In this document: piece by piece, positions 11,043 to 21,720 of the stretch
Numbering within the stretch: the stretch's first letter is position 1
How the letters are laid out: the number at the start of each line of letters is the position of its first letter
DNA from: Ustilago trichophora
Taxonomy: Eukaryota; Basidiomycota; Ustilaginomycetes; Ustilaginales; Ustilaginaceae
Assembly: GCA_900323505.1 (NCBI GenBank)
Contig: OOIN01000008.1
Location: forward strand, 1,313,459-1,377,458
Reading direction: 5' to 3'
Length of the DNA stretch: 64,000 nucleotides
Notes under the pieces: generated by a model
The model's database searches: none
The model's input: only the letters and a program-made list of their open reading frames with translations
Told to the model about the DNA's origin: nothing
Translations under genes and position numbers: made by a program

Positions 11043-12167
11043 TTAGACCCGAGCTTGAGCTATTCAGCCTCATCTGCGGGCTTTCTTTCATCTTGCTTCC
11101 GTCACCTGCAACTGGGCGCCGTCAAAACCTTCATCTTTCTCTAGGAGGCATTTCTTCTTTCGCAAAGACTCGGCATCCGCCCTTATTGCGCCCTCTTCAT
11201 TTTACAGCAGCACTACAGGTATTCACCACCGCTGCCGCTCGACGTCACTTTTTCATCGTCGCATCGTCTTCTATCATCTGAAAGTACTTTCCTGGTGACC
11301 TGATCAGCCCATCCCACGGTCGGTCATATAGCCGACAATAGCGCTGTGGCACTGTTGTTTTGCATACGCCTCTCTCTCCTCAGCGGACCGTATTGTAGCC
11401 GGTGAGGCGTCGTCTTGCGTCACTTCATACCCTTACCCTTCTTTTCCGTAGCCCATAGTTACGGCGCACCGCCACTGTCGTGGGTGAAGCTGCGCGACTG
11501 CTGCTGCATCCTCCGCGTGCACTATCGCCGCACCTGGGCGCCACCCGTCCCCTCGTTCGAAGCTCGGGTTGCAAAGAGCACCGACAGGGCGCTGTTTTGC
11601 TCTTGCACTTGCTCTGCCCTTCCAGTATAAGAATACAGACTTTGCACTGGAGCCTCGGTGAATGCTCCCTTTCTTCTAATCGCTGCTCCTCCCCCCCTTC
11701 TCCCTCCTTCCTTGATCCATACCTCTCCCAGGTCTCCCGCTTCCCCATTCCCCAACCCTCCCCCTACTCTACCCCTCCTTATACAATTCCCTTTGCCTGT
11801 CTCTTTACTCCTTTCGTTGCCTTTCATAGTTTCATTTTCTCTCTGTAATCCTTGTCACTATTCTTCCTCTTCGCTCACGATCAGCTCTTCCTCGGCACTC
11901 CTTTGTCACCACTCTCTTCTTCTCTTCCCTTCCCTGCCATCTCCTGCACCAGCATACGGCCGCCTCTCCTTTTTTTAGAAGCACCACCCTCAGCGTCATC
12001 TGCATCAACGGACGCAGATTTCGACTTTGTCTGCGCACAGACAGATCCGCCTCCAACACACCTACATATGCAGCATCGCCACACGACACTTTTGACAACA
12101 CCGACGCCAGCGACATCCTGATATTGTCGACAAGCAGTCATCGTGTTCAGCCTACCTTTTCTCTGCT

Positions 12168-14638
12168 ATGTCTGACATGCCCGCTAGGACCTTCAGCGAG
12201 GCTGACAGATCACAGCAAAGCCATCCTCAGCATCGCCCCACCTCCAATACATGGTCTCCATATGGCGGCGCCGCCTCCACCGCCACCGCCACCGCCGCTG
12301 TAGCCGAATCGAAACGCATGGCTGCCGCAGGACCATCCTCACCCCGATCTCCTCATAAGCGGCCTTGGGGCTCTTCCCCAGAGCGGAATGCCATCGCTAC
12401 AGATCTTGATTCGGCCGAGGAAGACGAGCTCAGCGATGAGCTCTCGCCGAATGTCCAGAATCGTCCCAGTCCGCATCACCATCAGCGCCCTGCTGCGTCC
12501 AAGCGCAAGGAGGGCAAAGTAGGCTCTAGAGCGCCGAGTCCGAAGCGCTCCAAACGAACCAATGTCGAGCTGTCTCCAGCGTCAAGGGTAAGCTACACCT
12601 CTGGCATTCTCGACATCTGTTATCCATTTGCCTTTCTCGATGTCGCCTTGTGGATGATATGACTGACACTTCTCTCCAACAATTCGATCTGCCTTCCTTC
12701 GATTTTGTTCTTCTTCCACCAAAGCTCTCTGACATCTCGCAATCCAAAGACGCACACAACAACCGATCGCCGTCGCCACGATCGCGCATGACAGCATCCT
12801 CCGCAGATCGCTCGGAAGATCCAGCCGCAGGCCGATCTTCGGACCAGTCGCTATCATTGGACGAGATTGACACTTTCCTCGACCTCATCTACAAGCATCA
12901 TCCCGAACCCATGACGGCAGAGACCATGCGCAAGAGCGTCGAAGCATTGTACCACGACTGGGAGCAGTACTGCGCACGTCGTCAAGTTCCTGTCAGGCTT
13001 GCCAAGAAACCTCTTATGGACGAGTACGGAAAGATCTTCAACGGCGTCTATGGTCCGGAGCATCAAGCCAAGGCGAGATCCATCGCGCACGAACTTTCGC
13101 AACGCGCTGCCAACGCGTCGATCAGTGGAGATGCATCGGACGACAAGGATGCTCAACGGCGTGACAGTACCAGCCGACGCAGCTTGACACGCTCCTCAAC
13201 CGACGAGGACAGCGAGGACGAAGAGGCTGATGCTGGACACGAGACGATGGGTGGCGACGTCGCGACTTCTGGTGCGTCCTTGCTCGGCAAAAAGAAGGTC
13301 GAAGCAGACGAGTCGGGTCCCTCCAAAAAGTCCAACATCGCCCAAGTGGGACGCAACGGTCTCGCCGTTCTTCCTCCGGGATTGTTCGACATCCTACGCA
13401 ACCACCTTCGCGACGACATCTTGTCCAGCATCATGCCATCGGTGCGCAACGACCTGACGGAACAGACACGCGAGCTCTTCCTGCAGAACCAAGATCTGTT
13501 TGGTCGCATCAAAGAGATGGAGGATCGGATCCGCAACCAAGATCTTTGGATTCGACACTTGCTCTCTCGTGATCCTGCCGACATGACGACACCACCTGTC
13601 GCGACTCATATGGGCGGCGGCGGAGATCCGGGCTCAGGTCTTGGTTCCAAATCAAGGACATTCCCTGCCTCTGCACGAGATCCTACGAGCCTAGGCAGGC
13701 ATCCGCGCCACGGACCTTTATCTTCCGAAGGCGAGATGGGTAGCGGTGCGCCTATAGGTGACTACTTTGGCGGAGCTGGGGCCATGTCTCCTCGTCAGCC
13801 ACCGCGCAACGAACCAAGGCACTTCCCGCAACAAGGCATGGCGACCCCGCATCCGTGGGACGGACGGTCGCCAGCTGCGGCAGCAGGGCCAAGCATGATT
13901 TCCAATTCTGGACCCGGATCTGGACCCGGACCCGCTGCTGGTCCATCCAATGCTTTCGGATCTGGTCGATGGGAAGCAGAAGGGCCTCCTCCCGGTGCCT
14001 ATCGGGATTGTCCACCAACCGAGCGGCGCCCCTCATACGCAACTGAACCGAATCGCAGACCTGGGTCTTGGCAAGGTGAGCCGCAAGCTGGTCGTGCTTT
14101 CCGCTCGCACAACCATCCAGGCGATCGACCTGACCTGCCAGAAGGCCGTTACGAGTCTCCGACAGGCCCGCAACCAGGTGATTCCCGACTGTCTCTTGTC
14201 GAGCGCCGCCGTCTGAGCGCTTTCAGTGGTATCGCTAGCGGCTCACGCGTTGGTGGTGCCCCTGCTCCGCCTCCACTATCAACAGGTGCTTCGTTGGGCG
14301 GCGGCATGCACGATGAGTTTCGCCGACCTGGACCTCCGATGTACCCGAGAGAGCCTGCCATGTCGCCCATCTCGCCAGCCTATGATACTCGCCGACCACA
14401 TCATGGGCTTCCCGTTAGCCACTCTGAACCGTACTTTGGCAGCTCGGAGCCGATCAAGACACCCTTGCCGCCAAGAGCAGTCGCTGCTGGGTCTCCCGAA
14501 CAGATGCAGAAGAACAAGAGAGGTCGACCTAGCAAGGCCGAGATGGCCAACTCGAGGGCTGAACTCGGTTCAGCCGGTCGCGGTTCGTTCAGCGGCGGTT
14601 CACATCCGTCAACGCAATCTAGGCCTTACATGTCTTGA
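12168..14638 (+). CDS. AT-hook-containing nuclear protein, probably a transcription or chromatin regulator
   Basis: Two exons, 12168..12587 and 12725..14638, give 777 residues. The donor is GTAAGC; the only acceptor that keeps the frame is AAAG at 12721-12724 behind a pyrimidine tract. The N-terminal region is Ser/Pro/His-rich with a probable nuclear localisation signal (SPKRSKR near residue 130) and an acidic patch (SAEEDELSDE). A conserved-looking helical region spans about 186-270 (from DEIDTFLDLIYKHHPEPM to AHELSQRAANA). A second helical stretch, about 362-424, may be a coiled coil. The rest is Gly/Pro-rich, ending with the AT-hook core KRGRPSK near 737-743, a minor-groove DNA-binding motif. 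I do not recognise the orthologue. The long pyrimidine-rich leader suggests translational or transcriptional control. Confidence 0.75.
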
Positions 14639-15040
14639 GAAGCACTCAGGACATTTGCGACTTTGACCGTCAACTTCTCCACAACATCCACACATCACAC
14701 CACGTAGGCAGTCGCGACGACAGCAGCCAAAAAGGCATCACACACACACACACACACACGCACACACACACACTCCCTCTCTCTCTCCTCTTTCTCTGCT
14801 CACAACACTCTTCAACATGTACTTGTGCCTTCCTCGCCAAATAGTCCACCACCCAGCCCCCACTCACATTATGCTGTCGCTGGCTACACCTCAGTACTTT
14901 TATCTCTACTCACCATGCGTTCCGCTAATCAATGTTTACCTTAATGTGTACAGTTTCTACCATACCGAATCTTTCTGCATGGATTGGACCTTGGGCGTGA
15001 AAGTATTTGACATGAAAGTAATGAGGTGGTCTCGAGATGA
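14639..15040. other. Convergent 3' intergenic region with CA microsatellite
   Basis: No gene seen; 3' regions of two convergent genes, including the CA tract at 14738-14773. Confidence 0.6.
14738..14773. repeat. (CA)n microsatellite
   Basis: Run of about 18 CA units with one CG interruption, in the 3' flank of the AT-hook gene. Confidence 0.9.
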
Positions 15041-16732
15041 TTACCCGGAGCAGACGGGAAGGGTGGTGTTGTTCTCCCTTGTGAATGCAAGGATGTGGTC
15101 GTTGATGACGCGGTGGGTGAAGCCGACTTCACAGTAGACAAAGTAATAGATCCATTTCCTGCGGAAGATGTCGACTTCCTTTTGCTTCTGAACTTCTGGC
15201 AAGCGGCAAATTTCGTCGTGGTCGCGAAGAAGGGCGGGACGGATGACTTTGTCAAAGTTGGCTTCGAAGCGGTGTTTCCACTCCCTTAGCGTTCGCGAGT
15301 AGTGCGGGCCGATGGCGACAAGCGTGTCAAGAATCAAATTGCCGTTGGATCCGTCGGTAGCGCCGTTGACGAGCGAGGTGACCGAAGGCAGGACACCACC
15401 GGGGAAGATCCATTTCTTGATGAAGTCCACGCCCTTGTAATATGCCTCGGCGCGGTTCTCGGGCATGGTGATGCACTGGAAGACAGCGACACCACCTTGA
15501 CGCTTGAGCACGCGGTCCACGCAGCTGAAGTAGGTGGGGATGAACTCGATACCCACCGCTTCGAGCATCTCGATCGAGCAGACGCGGTCGAAGCTGTCGG
15601 TCCAGCTGGCGGGGAAATCGCGGTAGTCCATCAGATGGACTTTGATTTTCCCTTCCATGCCCGCTGCTGCGATGCGCTGTTCTGCGAGCGCCTTTTGCTC
15701 AACCGAGAGCGTCACACTGTCGACCGTGCAACCGGTCATGCGGACAGCCTCCATGGCAAACGATCCCCAACCAGTGCCGATCTCGAGCACGCGATCGCCG
15801 CGGCGGATGTTGGCACGCTTGATAATGAGTCGCAACTTGTTCTTTTGCGCCTCTTCGAGCTCGTCATAATCGCTTGCGACCGTACGGGACTCGCCTTCGG
15901 CTTCCGAGGGAGGGGTGGGCAAATCGTCCGGGCGAGCATTGACACTGGCGTTGTTGCTCTCGACATTGCTGCTTGGGTCAGCGGTGAATCGAAGCGGCTC
16001 AAAGACGCCGTTTGCAGCTGCGGCATTGATGTGGCCGTTTGTCGCCGTACCCAAGGCTGCCCTGGTCTGCTGGTTGAGCTGATGCAGCAGAGGCCCGTTG
16101 ACATCGGCATCGAGCGTGTCGAACACGGCACATGAGTAGGTCATATCCTTGCTGAGGAAAGCCTTGTACATGACGTTGCTGATATCGTAGTGAGCGCCGA
16201 TGTTGCGAAGACTGCCGACCTTGGTATTGGCGTACCTCTTGTTGAGCATACCTTGCGCGGAGGAGATGAGTGAGCTGGCTACGCTGATGCCTTCCAGATT
16301 GTTGAGACTAGAGCGGTTGAGGATGAACAGATCGAAGCATGCAGCAAGGTCGGGTGTGTCGACATCACCGATCATGTATGCTTCGGCGAAGCCAAGATCG
16401 GCGCCGAAAAACATACGTGTCCAGAAAGAGTCGCTCTTGACGATCAGGACGGCATGCGGGGCAGTAGAGGAGTTGTAAGCGAGCTCGGAGTTAGTGGAGG
16501 TGGGCTTCGTCTTGGTGATGGTGGCATCTTCGTGGTTGTGCTGCTTGCTCTTGACCAATGTGGGGTCACCGAAGCGGTGGACAGTACCATCGAGGAGATG
16601 CACTTCGAGCTGACCGACGGTGAGCTTGGAGAAGAGTCCAAGGATGGACGAGCGTGCGATGGCAGCTGTGGGTCGAGCGAGAGTACTGATCAGCGCCTGT
16701 GGCACCGGGATGGAAGGGAAAAGACCAGTCAT
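15041..16732 (-). CDS. Cyclopropane-fatty-acyl-phospholipid synthase-type SAM methyltransferase
   Basis: One exon, 563 residues from the ATG at 16732 (MTGLFPSIP); the frame is open a little further but without an ATG. The N-terminal part (about 35-215) matches the lipid-binding half of the CFA synthase family (QLEVHLLDGTVHRFG, FFGADLGFAEAYMIGDVDT, NIGAHYDISNVMYKAFL, MTYSCAVF). The methyltransferase half starts near residue 310 with the SAM-binding motif VLEIGTGWGS and continues with FDRVCSIEMLEAVG and FIKKWIFPGGVLPS. Such enzymes transfer a methylene group from S-adenosylmethionine to unsaturated acyl chains of phospholipids, or in other fungal branches methylate sphingolipids; the substrate cannot be decided here. 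An acidic, Ser/Asn/Pro-rich insertion of about 90 residues separates the two halves. A GTGAGT near 17230 on this strand suggests a 5'-UTR intron. Confidence 0.88.
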   Translation of the reverse strand: MTGLFPSIPVPQALISTLARPTAAIARSSILGLFSKLTVGQLEVHLLDGTVHRFGDPTLVKSKQHNHEDATITKTKPTSTNSELAYNSSTAPHAVLIVKSDSFWTRMFFGADLGFAEAYMIGDVDTPDLAACFDLFILNRSSLNNLEGISVASSLISSAQGMLNKRYANTKVGSLRNIGAHYDISNVMYKAFLSKDMTYSCAVFDTLDADVNGPLLHQLNQQTRAALGTATNGHINAAAANGVFEPLRFTADPSSNVESNNASVNARPDDLPTPPSEAEGESRTVASDYDELEEAQKNKLRLIIKRANIRRGDRVLEIGTGWGSFAMEAVRMTGCTVDSVTLSVEQKALAEQRIAAAGMEGKIKVHLMDYRDFPASWTDSFDRVCSIEMLEAVGIEFIPTYFSCVDRVLKRQGGVAVFQCITMPENRAEAYYKGVDFIKKWIFPGGVLPSVTSLVNGATDGSNGNLILDTLVAIGPHYSRTLREWKHRFEANFDKVIRPALLRDHDEICRLPEVQKQKEVDIFRRKWIYYFVYCEVGFTHRVINDHILAFTRENNTTLPVCSG

Positions 16733-19204
16733 TTTCTCGCGAATCAAGCTGAGCAATCGTCTATCCCGCAGAGGTTCGTGTATTCAAGACGTTGAGAATC
16801 TGGTGGAAGATCTCGGTGGCAGAAGAGAAGGCCCTTTCAGAGCGACCTGACTCGACTCGAGGCAGACAAAGAGAATGTAAAGGAGGAGGGCCACGTTGAG
16901 GCGGCTGGGAAAACGGATGGGATGGGAAGGGGACGAATGTCGAGATGAATCGAGAGAATGGTTGAGCGGAGGGATAGTGGAGGAAGGAAGGAAGGTAAGG
17001 TAGACGGTAGGAAGGAAGGAAAGAATGAAGATAAGGGCTCAGAGTGGATGGTGGGACAAGGGTCGACCGCAGAGACACAAGTGGACAGCTTAAGCAGAAT
17101 GCGAAGGAGGGCAGCGGAAGCAACAGCGAAATGAAGAATGGCGACACCCTGGGAAGTGGAAAAGAGCAGCAGGCTTAGGTAGTCCAAGCCACGGATGCCG
17201 CGGATGAAGTTTGCTCTCCCACGCACTCACTTAGATCTTCACAGACATCTGTCAAGAGACGGAGAAGGGGTCTAGGTTTGGGCAGGATTGGAGCGGACTG
17301 CGAAAAGATCTGACAGCCGAAGGACAAGGCAAGGGAGGTGGGGACGGGGAATGAAGGAAGATCAGGCGATTCGACATTGAGGGAAGGGGGAAAGGTCTCA
17401 TTGTTGAATGACAGAAGCGAAGAGGCCTGGGCAGTTTTCCGCGGATGCTGCAGTAATCGACACCTCGCCGATCTTCCTCCACTTGTTGTCTTTGGATCCG
17501 CTCACTTTGACTGGGACAAGATGCCATTCGTTTGAAAGCAAGCTAAACCACTGACACAATCAAGGTCAACGCTGTGGTAAAGAGAACTGTCGAGCATACA
17601 GTGAATGTACATGAAACAAGCGGGACGATGAGAACGTGGAAATGTTGGCTAGGCTGAGATTAGATGAGACAAACTCGGATGGATTGGATGCGAGCAGAAG
17701 GGTGTACACACAGAGGCAAGAGGCGGGGCCAGACTGAAATCGACTGTCGATATTTTCTGGAGTTCGGTCCAGCCAGAGGCGGGCTCAAGAGGGGATTGTT
17801 GATGGAAGACGGGTGTCGGATCGGATGGGCCCGCCGTAGAGTTGAACGCTGAGATTCCAGCACCCTGCATAAACCGAGGTCGACTCCGACGTGGTTGGTG
17901 GGTGCCGACCCCTGCCATTGCATCGACTTCCACGATTGGCCGTCACCTCATTCCATAACTATGCCAGAGGACAAGATGAGTAACAATGTGCACGTTCGAT
18001 GTATTGGAAGCACCGCTTGGCTTGGCTGGATGGCTGTCGACGCTTTGCGGTGGGACAAGACAAGGTTCAAGGCACGTCTGGGAAGACGGTGTCGTGAAGA
18101 TGCACGCTTACCTGTTTACTCTAGACGGCGAGTCGCAGCGATCGTCGAGCGCGTCGCATGTGCAGCCGAATGCACTCGCATGCATGCCTCCACTCTGACG
18201 ACTTTCCCCGGAATCCGAATTTTCATCTTGAATTTAATTTTGGAGCTGTTATACCTTCTTCGTGTACAGCAGCATCAAAAGTGAACCTAATCGGCGATGC
18301 AGACTCCCATCCGCCGATGAAAGGTTGTCCACGTATAGCTAAATTTAGGCGAGAGCCATGTGCGTAAAGAAGCCAGAAAAAGCAACTTTTTGACTCTGGA
18401 CTCTTCGTGCATTTCCGACCCTTTACCAATCCACCCCTACATTCTGTCTTCGAAACAGTTCACGTCATCCATCGAAGCCATCAACTGTTTCTGTGGAATT
18501 CCTCTCCCAAAGCCAAGCCGACAATACGACGACTTCTCATTGTCTGGGTAACACTAGACTAGCAAGAGGGAAAAGACAGACAAGGGTCAAGAGAGCTGAG
18601 ACATGCAAGGCTATGAAATCTAGAAAATCCAAATTGGAACGTGCCGGTGTGTTGGAGCGACAACGCCAGAAAATGTATTTGATTGCTGTACGTGTCGAAT
18701 GCCTTTTGCCGGAGTGCATTTTGTCTGTGTCCTTTGTTGCGAGTGCGGCGCGGGTTGATCAGAAAAAGTGTTGGTTTAATGCACCGCCCGGCCAACTTTT
18801 TCGGCGCAAATACAACATACGACTGCGCTAAGTGCTTTTGAAGCTCTCAAAGGCTTTCAAATCGAATTGAATGCAACACGAAACTCCGCCTTCCCCATGA
18901 TTTCCAAGAGAAGAGAGTACCGTGCACCACCTTCTACGGAAAAGAAGCTTTGGCACTGCCACGCGCCAAATAGCTATCCTGTCAACTCAACCTATCCTCC
19001 CCCAACTTGGGTGTTGATGACGAACCTGTAGTTCGGTCAACTGTTCCTTCAACCACCATCATCAATGACCACCGCCACGTCGACTGGGTCGTTCTCTACA
19101 AAAAAAGCAGCGTCCTCGATCCCTTAGAACACCATGCTCGCCATCTTCTAAATGAACGCATAAAAGTCTCTTCCCCACAGTAACGGCCAGCAGCCTCGAC
19201 GGCC
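16733..19204. other. Divergent promoter region, no gene supported
   Basis: 2.5 kb between two divergent genes. The stretch 16860-17250 is purine-rich on the plus strand, with GGAA-type repeats around 16980-17030, i.e. pyrimidine-rich in the sense of the minus-strand CFA-synthase-type gene, as expected of its leader. A TTCCCCACAG ending at 19181 may be the acceptor of a 5'-UTR intron of the plus-strand gene. Only short frames of no recognisable character occur. Confidence 0.5.
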
Positions 19205-21034
19205 ATGTCGCTCTGTCCAAGAGCAGCCGCTCAGGCGCTCCAATCACCACCGGAACTTCAACAGAGCGAATACAAACATGATGCCGCCTACTTTGATCAA
19301 GCCGACTATCCGCAGTACACGTTGCATCCATCAAATCGCTTCGGTCCTGATCAAGAGCCTCTCCTTGAGGCGCAGCCATCTCCTTCCTACAGCACGGCAC
19401 ACAGCGCTACACCTGCCAAGTCTCGCCTTGTCCGCTACTTGACATGGCTTCTCCCTGCCTCCCTGCCTCGATCCTCGTCAGTAGACGTTTCAACCAGCTC
19501 TGCGTCCAAATCCCGCAAGGCGTGGCTACCTGTCCTGCTCATTACCAACCTTGCCATCACAGTGGTCGCATTCATCGCTGCCTGCATCCATTTCAACACC
19601 TTCACAACCCTCTTCCTCTACCTTGCGCTGCTCATCGTTGCCTTTCCGATCCTCTCGCTGTCACTTTTGCTGGTCAACTCTACCTCGTACAACTACAAGC
19701 TTCAGCTTCCAGACTGGTCTCCTACCTCTACGCCCCTCTCGGAGCAGTCGTTCTCCTCCTTTTCGGGCCTTTTCAATAGATCGTCCGACAACGAAACACC
19801 TCCACTTGCTCCTGCTAGACCACCTACGAGACGCCATAGAGCATGCCGTCCTGCTCGCCTCGAGTCTCTTGCTCGATCCGCGCAGTACCTCTTCGCTGTC
19901 ATCTGGTTCCTCGCGATAGTCGAGTGGCTCTTCTTCCAGCCCATTCTACCGTCCAGCATGGGCTCTACCGGAGACGAGATGGTTTCTTTCATCCACTCTT
20001 CCTCCTCGGTCAACCCAGCAACTGAACAGCCAATGAAGGTGTTCATTGCCTCTAACTTGTACAACAGCGAGGAGATTCTACCAGACTACACTACTTCGCT
20101 CAAGCGCCTCATCAGCTATCTCGGCCCGGAAAACGTCTTTGTGTCGATCTACGAATCGCATTCAACGGACCAGACTAAACCCATGCTTGCACAGCTCCAT
20201 CAGGATCTGGCGCAAATGAATGTCAGCCGCCGGATCCTTTCCGACGATCGCGACATCCGAAAGGGCAAGTACATTTCCTCTGTACACGATCGCATCGACT
20301 TTCTTGCCAAAGTGAGGAACATCGCCATGCAGCCACTCGTTGATTCTGCATATGCGGCCGACAAGTTCACACATGTGCTTTGGGTCAACGATCTCATCTT
20401 TACACCCCAGGATGCGCTCAATCTCCTCCGCACCAACAACGCCCACTACGACCAAGCATGTGCCATGGATTTCATCGGCAACGGCTTCTACGACACATGG
20501 GTGGTCCGAGATGCCCAAGGTGAGACGCTTAAACGCCAATGGCCCTACTTTAAACGCGAGCAGGACATCGAGGCCATGCGAGAGGGAAGACCATTCGAGG
20601 TCAACTCGTGCTGGAACGGCATCACCGCCTTCGATGCCAAGTGGTTTTACCCATCCAATGCTTCGGCTGCATCCTCCTCCGCGGGGAACCGTGACGATGG
20701 GGACGGATTGCTCCAGCTGCCGCTCCAGTTCCGTTCCTCGACCACATGTTTGTCATCCGAATGCCAACTCATATCGTACGACATCCACCGCGCACTCTAC
20801 CCTGCACGCCCAACCATCCTCATCAATCCCGCCGTCAAGGTGGCCTACAACCACAAGCACTATTTCCTTTTCAACTCGCTGATCCCATCGCCGATTTTGA
20901 GGACGTGGAGGATTGTATGGCGAGATTGGATCGGGTACAGACTCTTGGGCTGGGCAACTGAAGGTAGGAGATGGGCGAATGAGTGCAAGCCCAAGCAGAA
21001 GTTCTGGGCCCCGGCTCCCTCGACCGAGCTCTAG
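19205..21034 (+). CDS. CMT1/CAP59-family glycosyltransferase (alpha-1,3-mannosyltransferase-like)
   Basis: One exon, 609 residues. Hydrophobic segments lie at about 102-125, 130-155 and 220-250, so the N-terminal third is membrane-anchored. From residue 278 (KVFIASNLYNSEEILPDY) the protein follows the Cryptococcus CMT1/CAP59 family: VFVSIYESHSTDQTK, DFLAKVRNIAMQPL, THVLWVNDLIFTPQDAL, CAMDFIGNGFYDTWVV, VNSCWNGITAFDAKWF, SSECQLISYDIHRALY and INPAVKVAYNHKHY. The characterised Cryptococcus enzyme makes alpha-1,3-mannose links from GDP-mannose; homologues occur in many basidiomycetes without a capsule, so a role in Golgi glycan or extracellular glycolipid assembly is inference. The WVND and the CWNG segments hold the likely metal- and sugar-binding residues. 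The start is the first ATG in frame after a possible leader intron. Confidence 0.87.
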   Translation: MSLCPRAAAQALQSPPELQQSEYKHDAAYFDQADYPQYTLHPSNRFGPDQEPLLEAQPSPSYSTAHSATPAKSRLVRYLTWLLPASLPRSSSVDVSTSSASKSRKAWLPVLLITNLAITVVAFIAACIHFNTFTTLFLYLALLIVAFPILSLSLLLVNSTSYNYKLQLPDWSPTSTPLSEQSFSSFSGLFNRSSDNETPPLAPARPPTRRHRACRPARLESLARSAQYLFAVIWFLAIVEWLFFQPILPSSMGSTGDEMVSFIHSSSSVNPATEQPMKVFIASNLYNSEEILPDYTTSLKRLISYLGPENVFVSIYESHSTDQTKPMLAQLHQDLAQMNVSRRILSDDRDIRKGKYISSVHDRIDFLAKVRNIAMQPLVDSAYAADKFTHVLWVNDLIFTPQDALNLLRTNNAHYDQACAMDFIGNGFYDTWVVRDAQGETLKRQWPYFKREQDIEAMREGRPFEVNSCWNGITAFDAKWFYPSNASAASSSAGNRDDGDGLLQLPLQFRSSTTCLSSECQLISYDIHRALYPARPTILINPAVKVAYNHKHYFLFNSLIPSPILRTWRIVWRDWIGYRLLGWATEGRRWANECKPKQKFWAPAPSTEL

Positions 21035-21720
21035 ACTCTCCTTGTATCACTAGAACGGAAGATGATGACCAAGAAAGCAAGATTTAGAGTGGATCTCCTG
21101 TATCTTCGGACTGTCGATATCGTCTCACCGGCTCGCCACGTTTTGATACGTGACTGATTCATGATGAATTTCAGATTGATTCTCTCGACGCTCATCCCGA
21201 CTCTCCCACCATCTGAGTTGTAAGTGCGCACTGTGACATCGACTCGGCCACAGCATCGTACCGACATAAGTGCAATTCTGAGCTAGGGTGCAACTCGGAG
21301 CGAGGTTACTGGAAAAAACGTGCTCCTCGCTTAAACTGAAAACCCGAGCGGAAGAGCAACACGCTCTAATTATGGCCGATCTGCCGCCGTGCGGTTGTGC
21401 GCCACAGGTCTTCTGATCTACTTTTGCCTCTGCCGGCGGCTAGCATCTGCTTTCTTTGCAAAAGCTCTCGGCACTGGAAGTTTAAATGCATCTGTGAAAC
21501 GTACTGTACAAAGCGTGTGAACATGGGCACTTTTGTGATTGAGCGAGGATGCGCTGCTCAGAGCCGATGGCACTGACGTGCATCGTTTCCGGCAGTGAGT
21601 GAACCATGCGCTTGCTATCCTCATGGAATGCAGACGTATAAGTAGCAGACGCCTTTGGAGGGTTGACCAACGAGACGTTTTCTACAAACTCGCACATCCA
21701 AGTGCTCCCCTCCGGTCATC
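21035..21720. other. Intergenic region with acid phosphatase promoter
   Basis: No gene seen. The right part is the promoter of the phosphatase gene that starts at 21721. Confidence 0.6.
21637..21645 (+). promoter_or_regulatory. TATA box of the acid phosphatase gene
   Basis: TATAAGTAG lies 84 bases before the start codon, at a distance typical of a regulated fungal promoter with a short leader. Confidence 0.5.

Larger units (their letters stand above)
6353..12167. other. 5.8 kb without a supported gene; pyrimidine-rich leader in its right half
   Basis: The left half (6353-9370) has only short overlapping frames. The best, starting at an ATG at 9037 (111 residues), has no recognisable features. 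From about 9480 to 12160 the plus strand is strongly C+T rich with CCT and poly-C tracts, and is probably promoter plus long 5' leader of the AT-hook gene that starts at 12168. Several introns or upstream frames may lie in it but cannot be placed from sequence alone. Confidence 0.5.

Noticed and set aside
15302..16135. 277-codon open frame on the plus strand
   Set aside because: It lies opposite the conserved CFA-synthase-type coding sequence and shows only mirrored codon composition.
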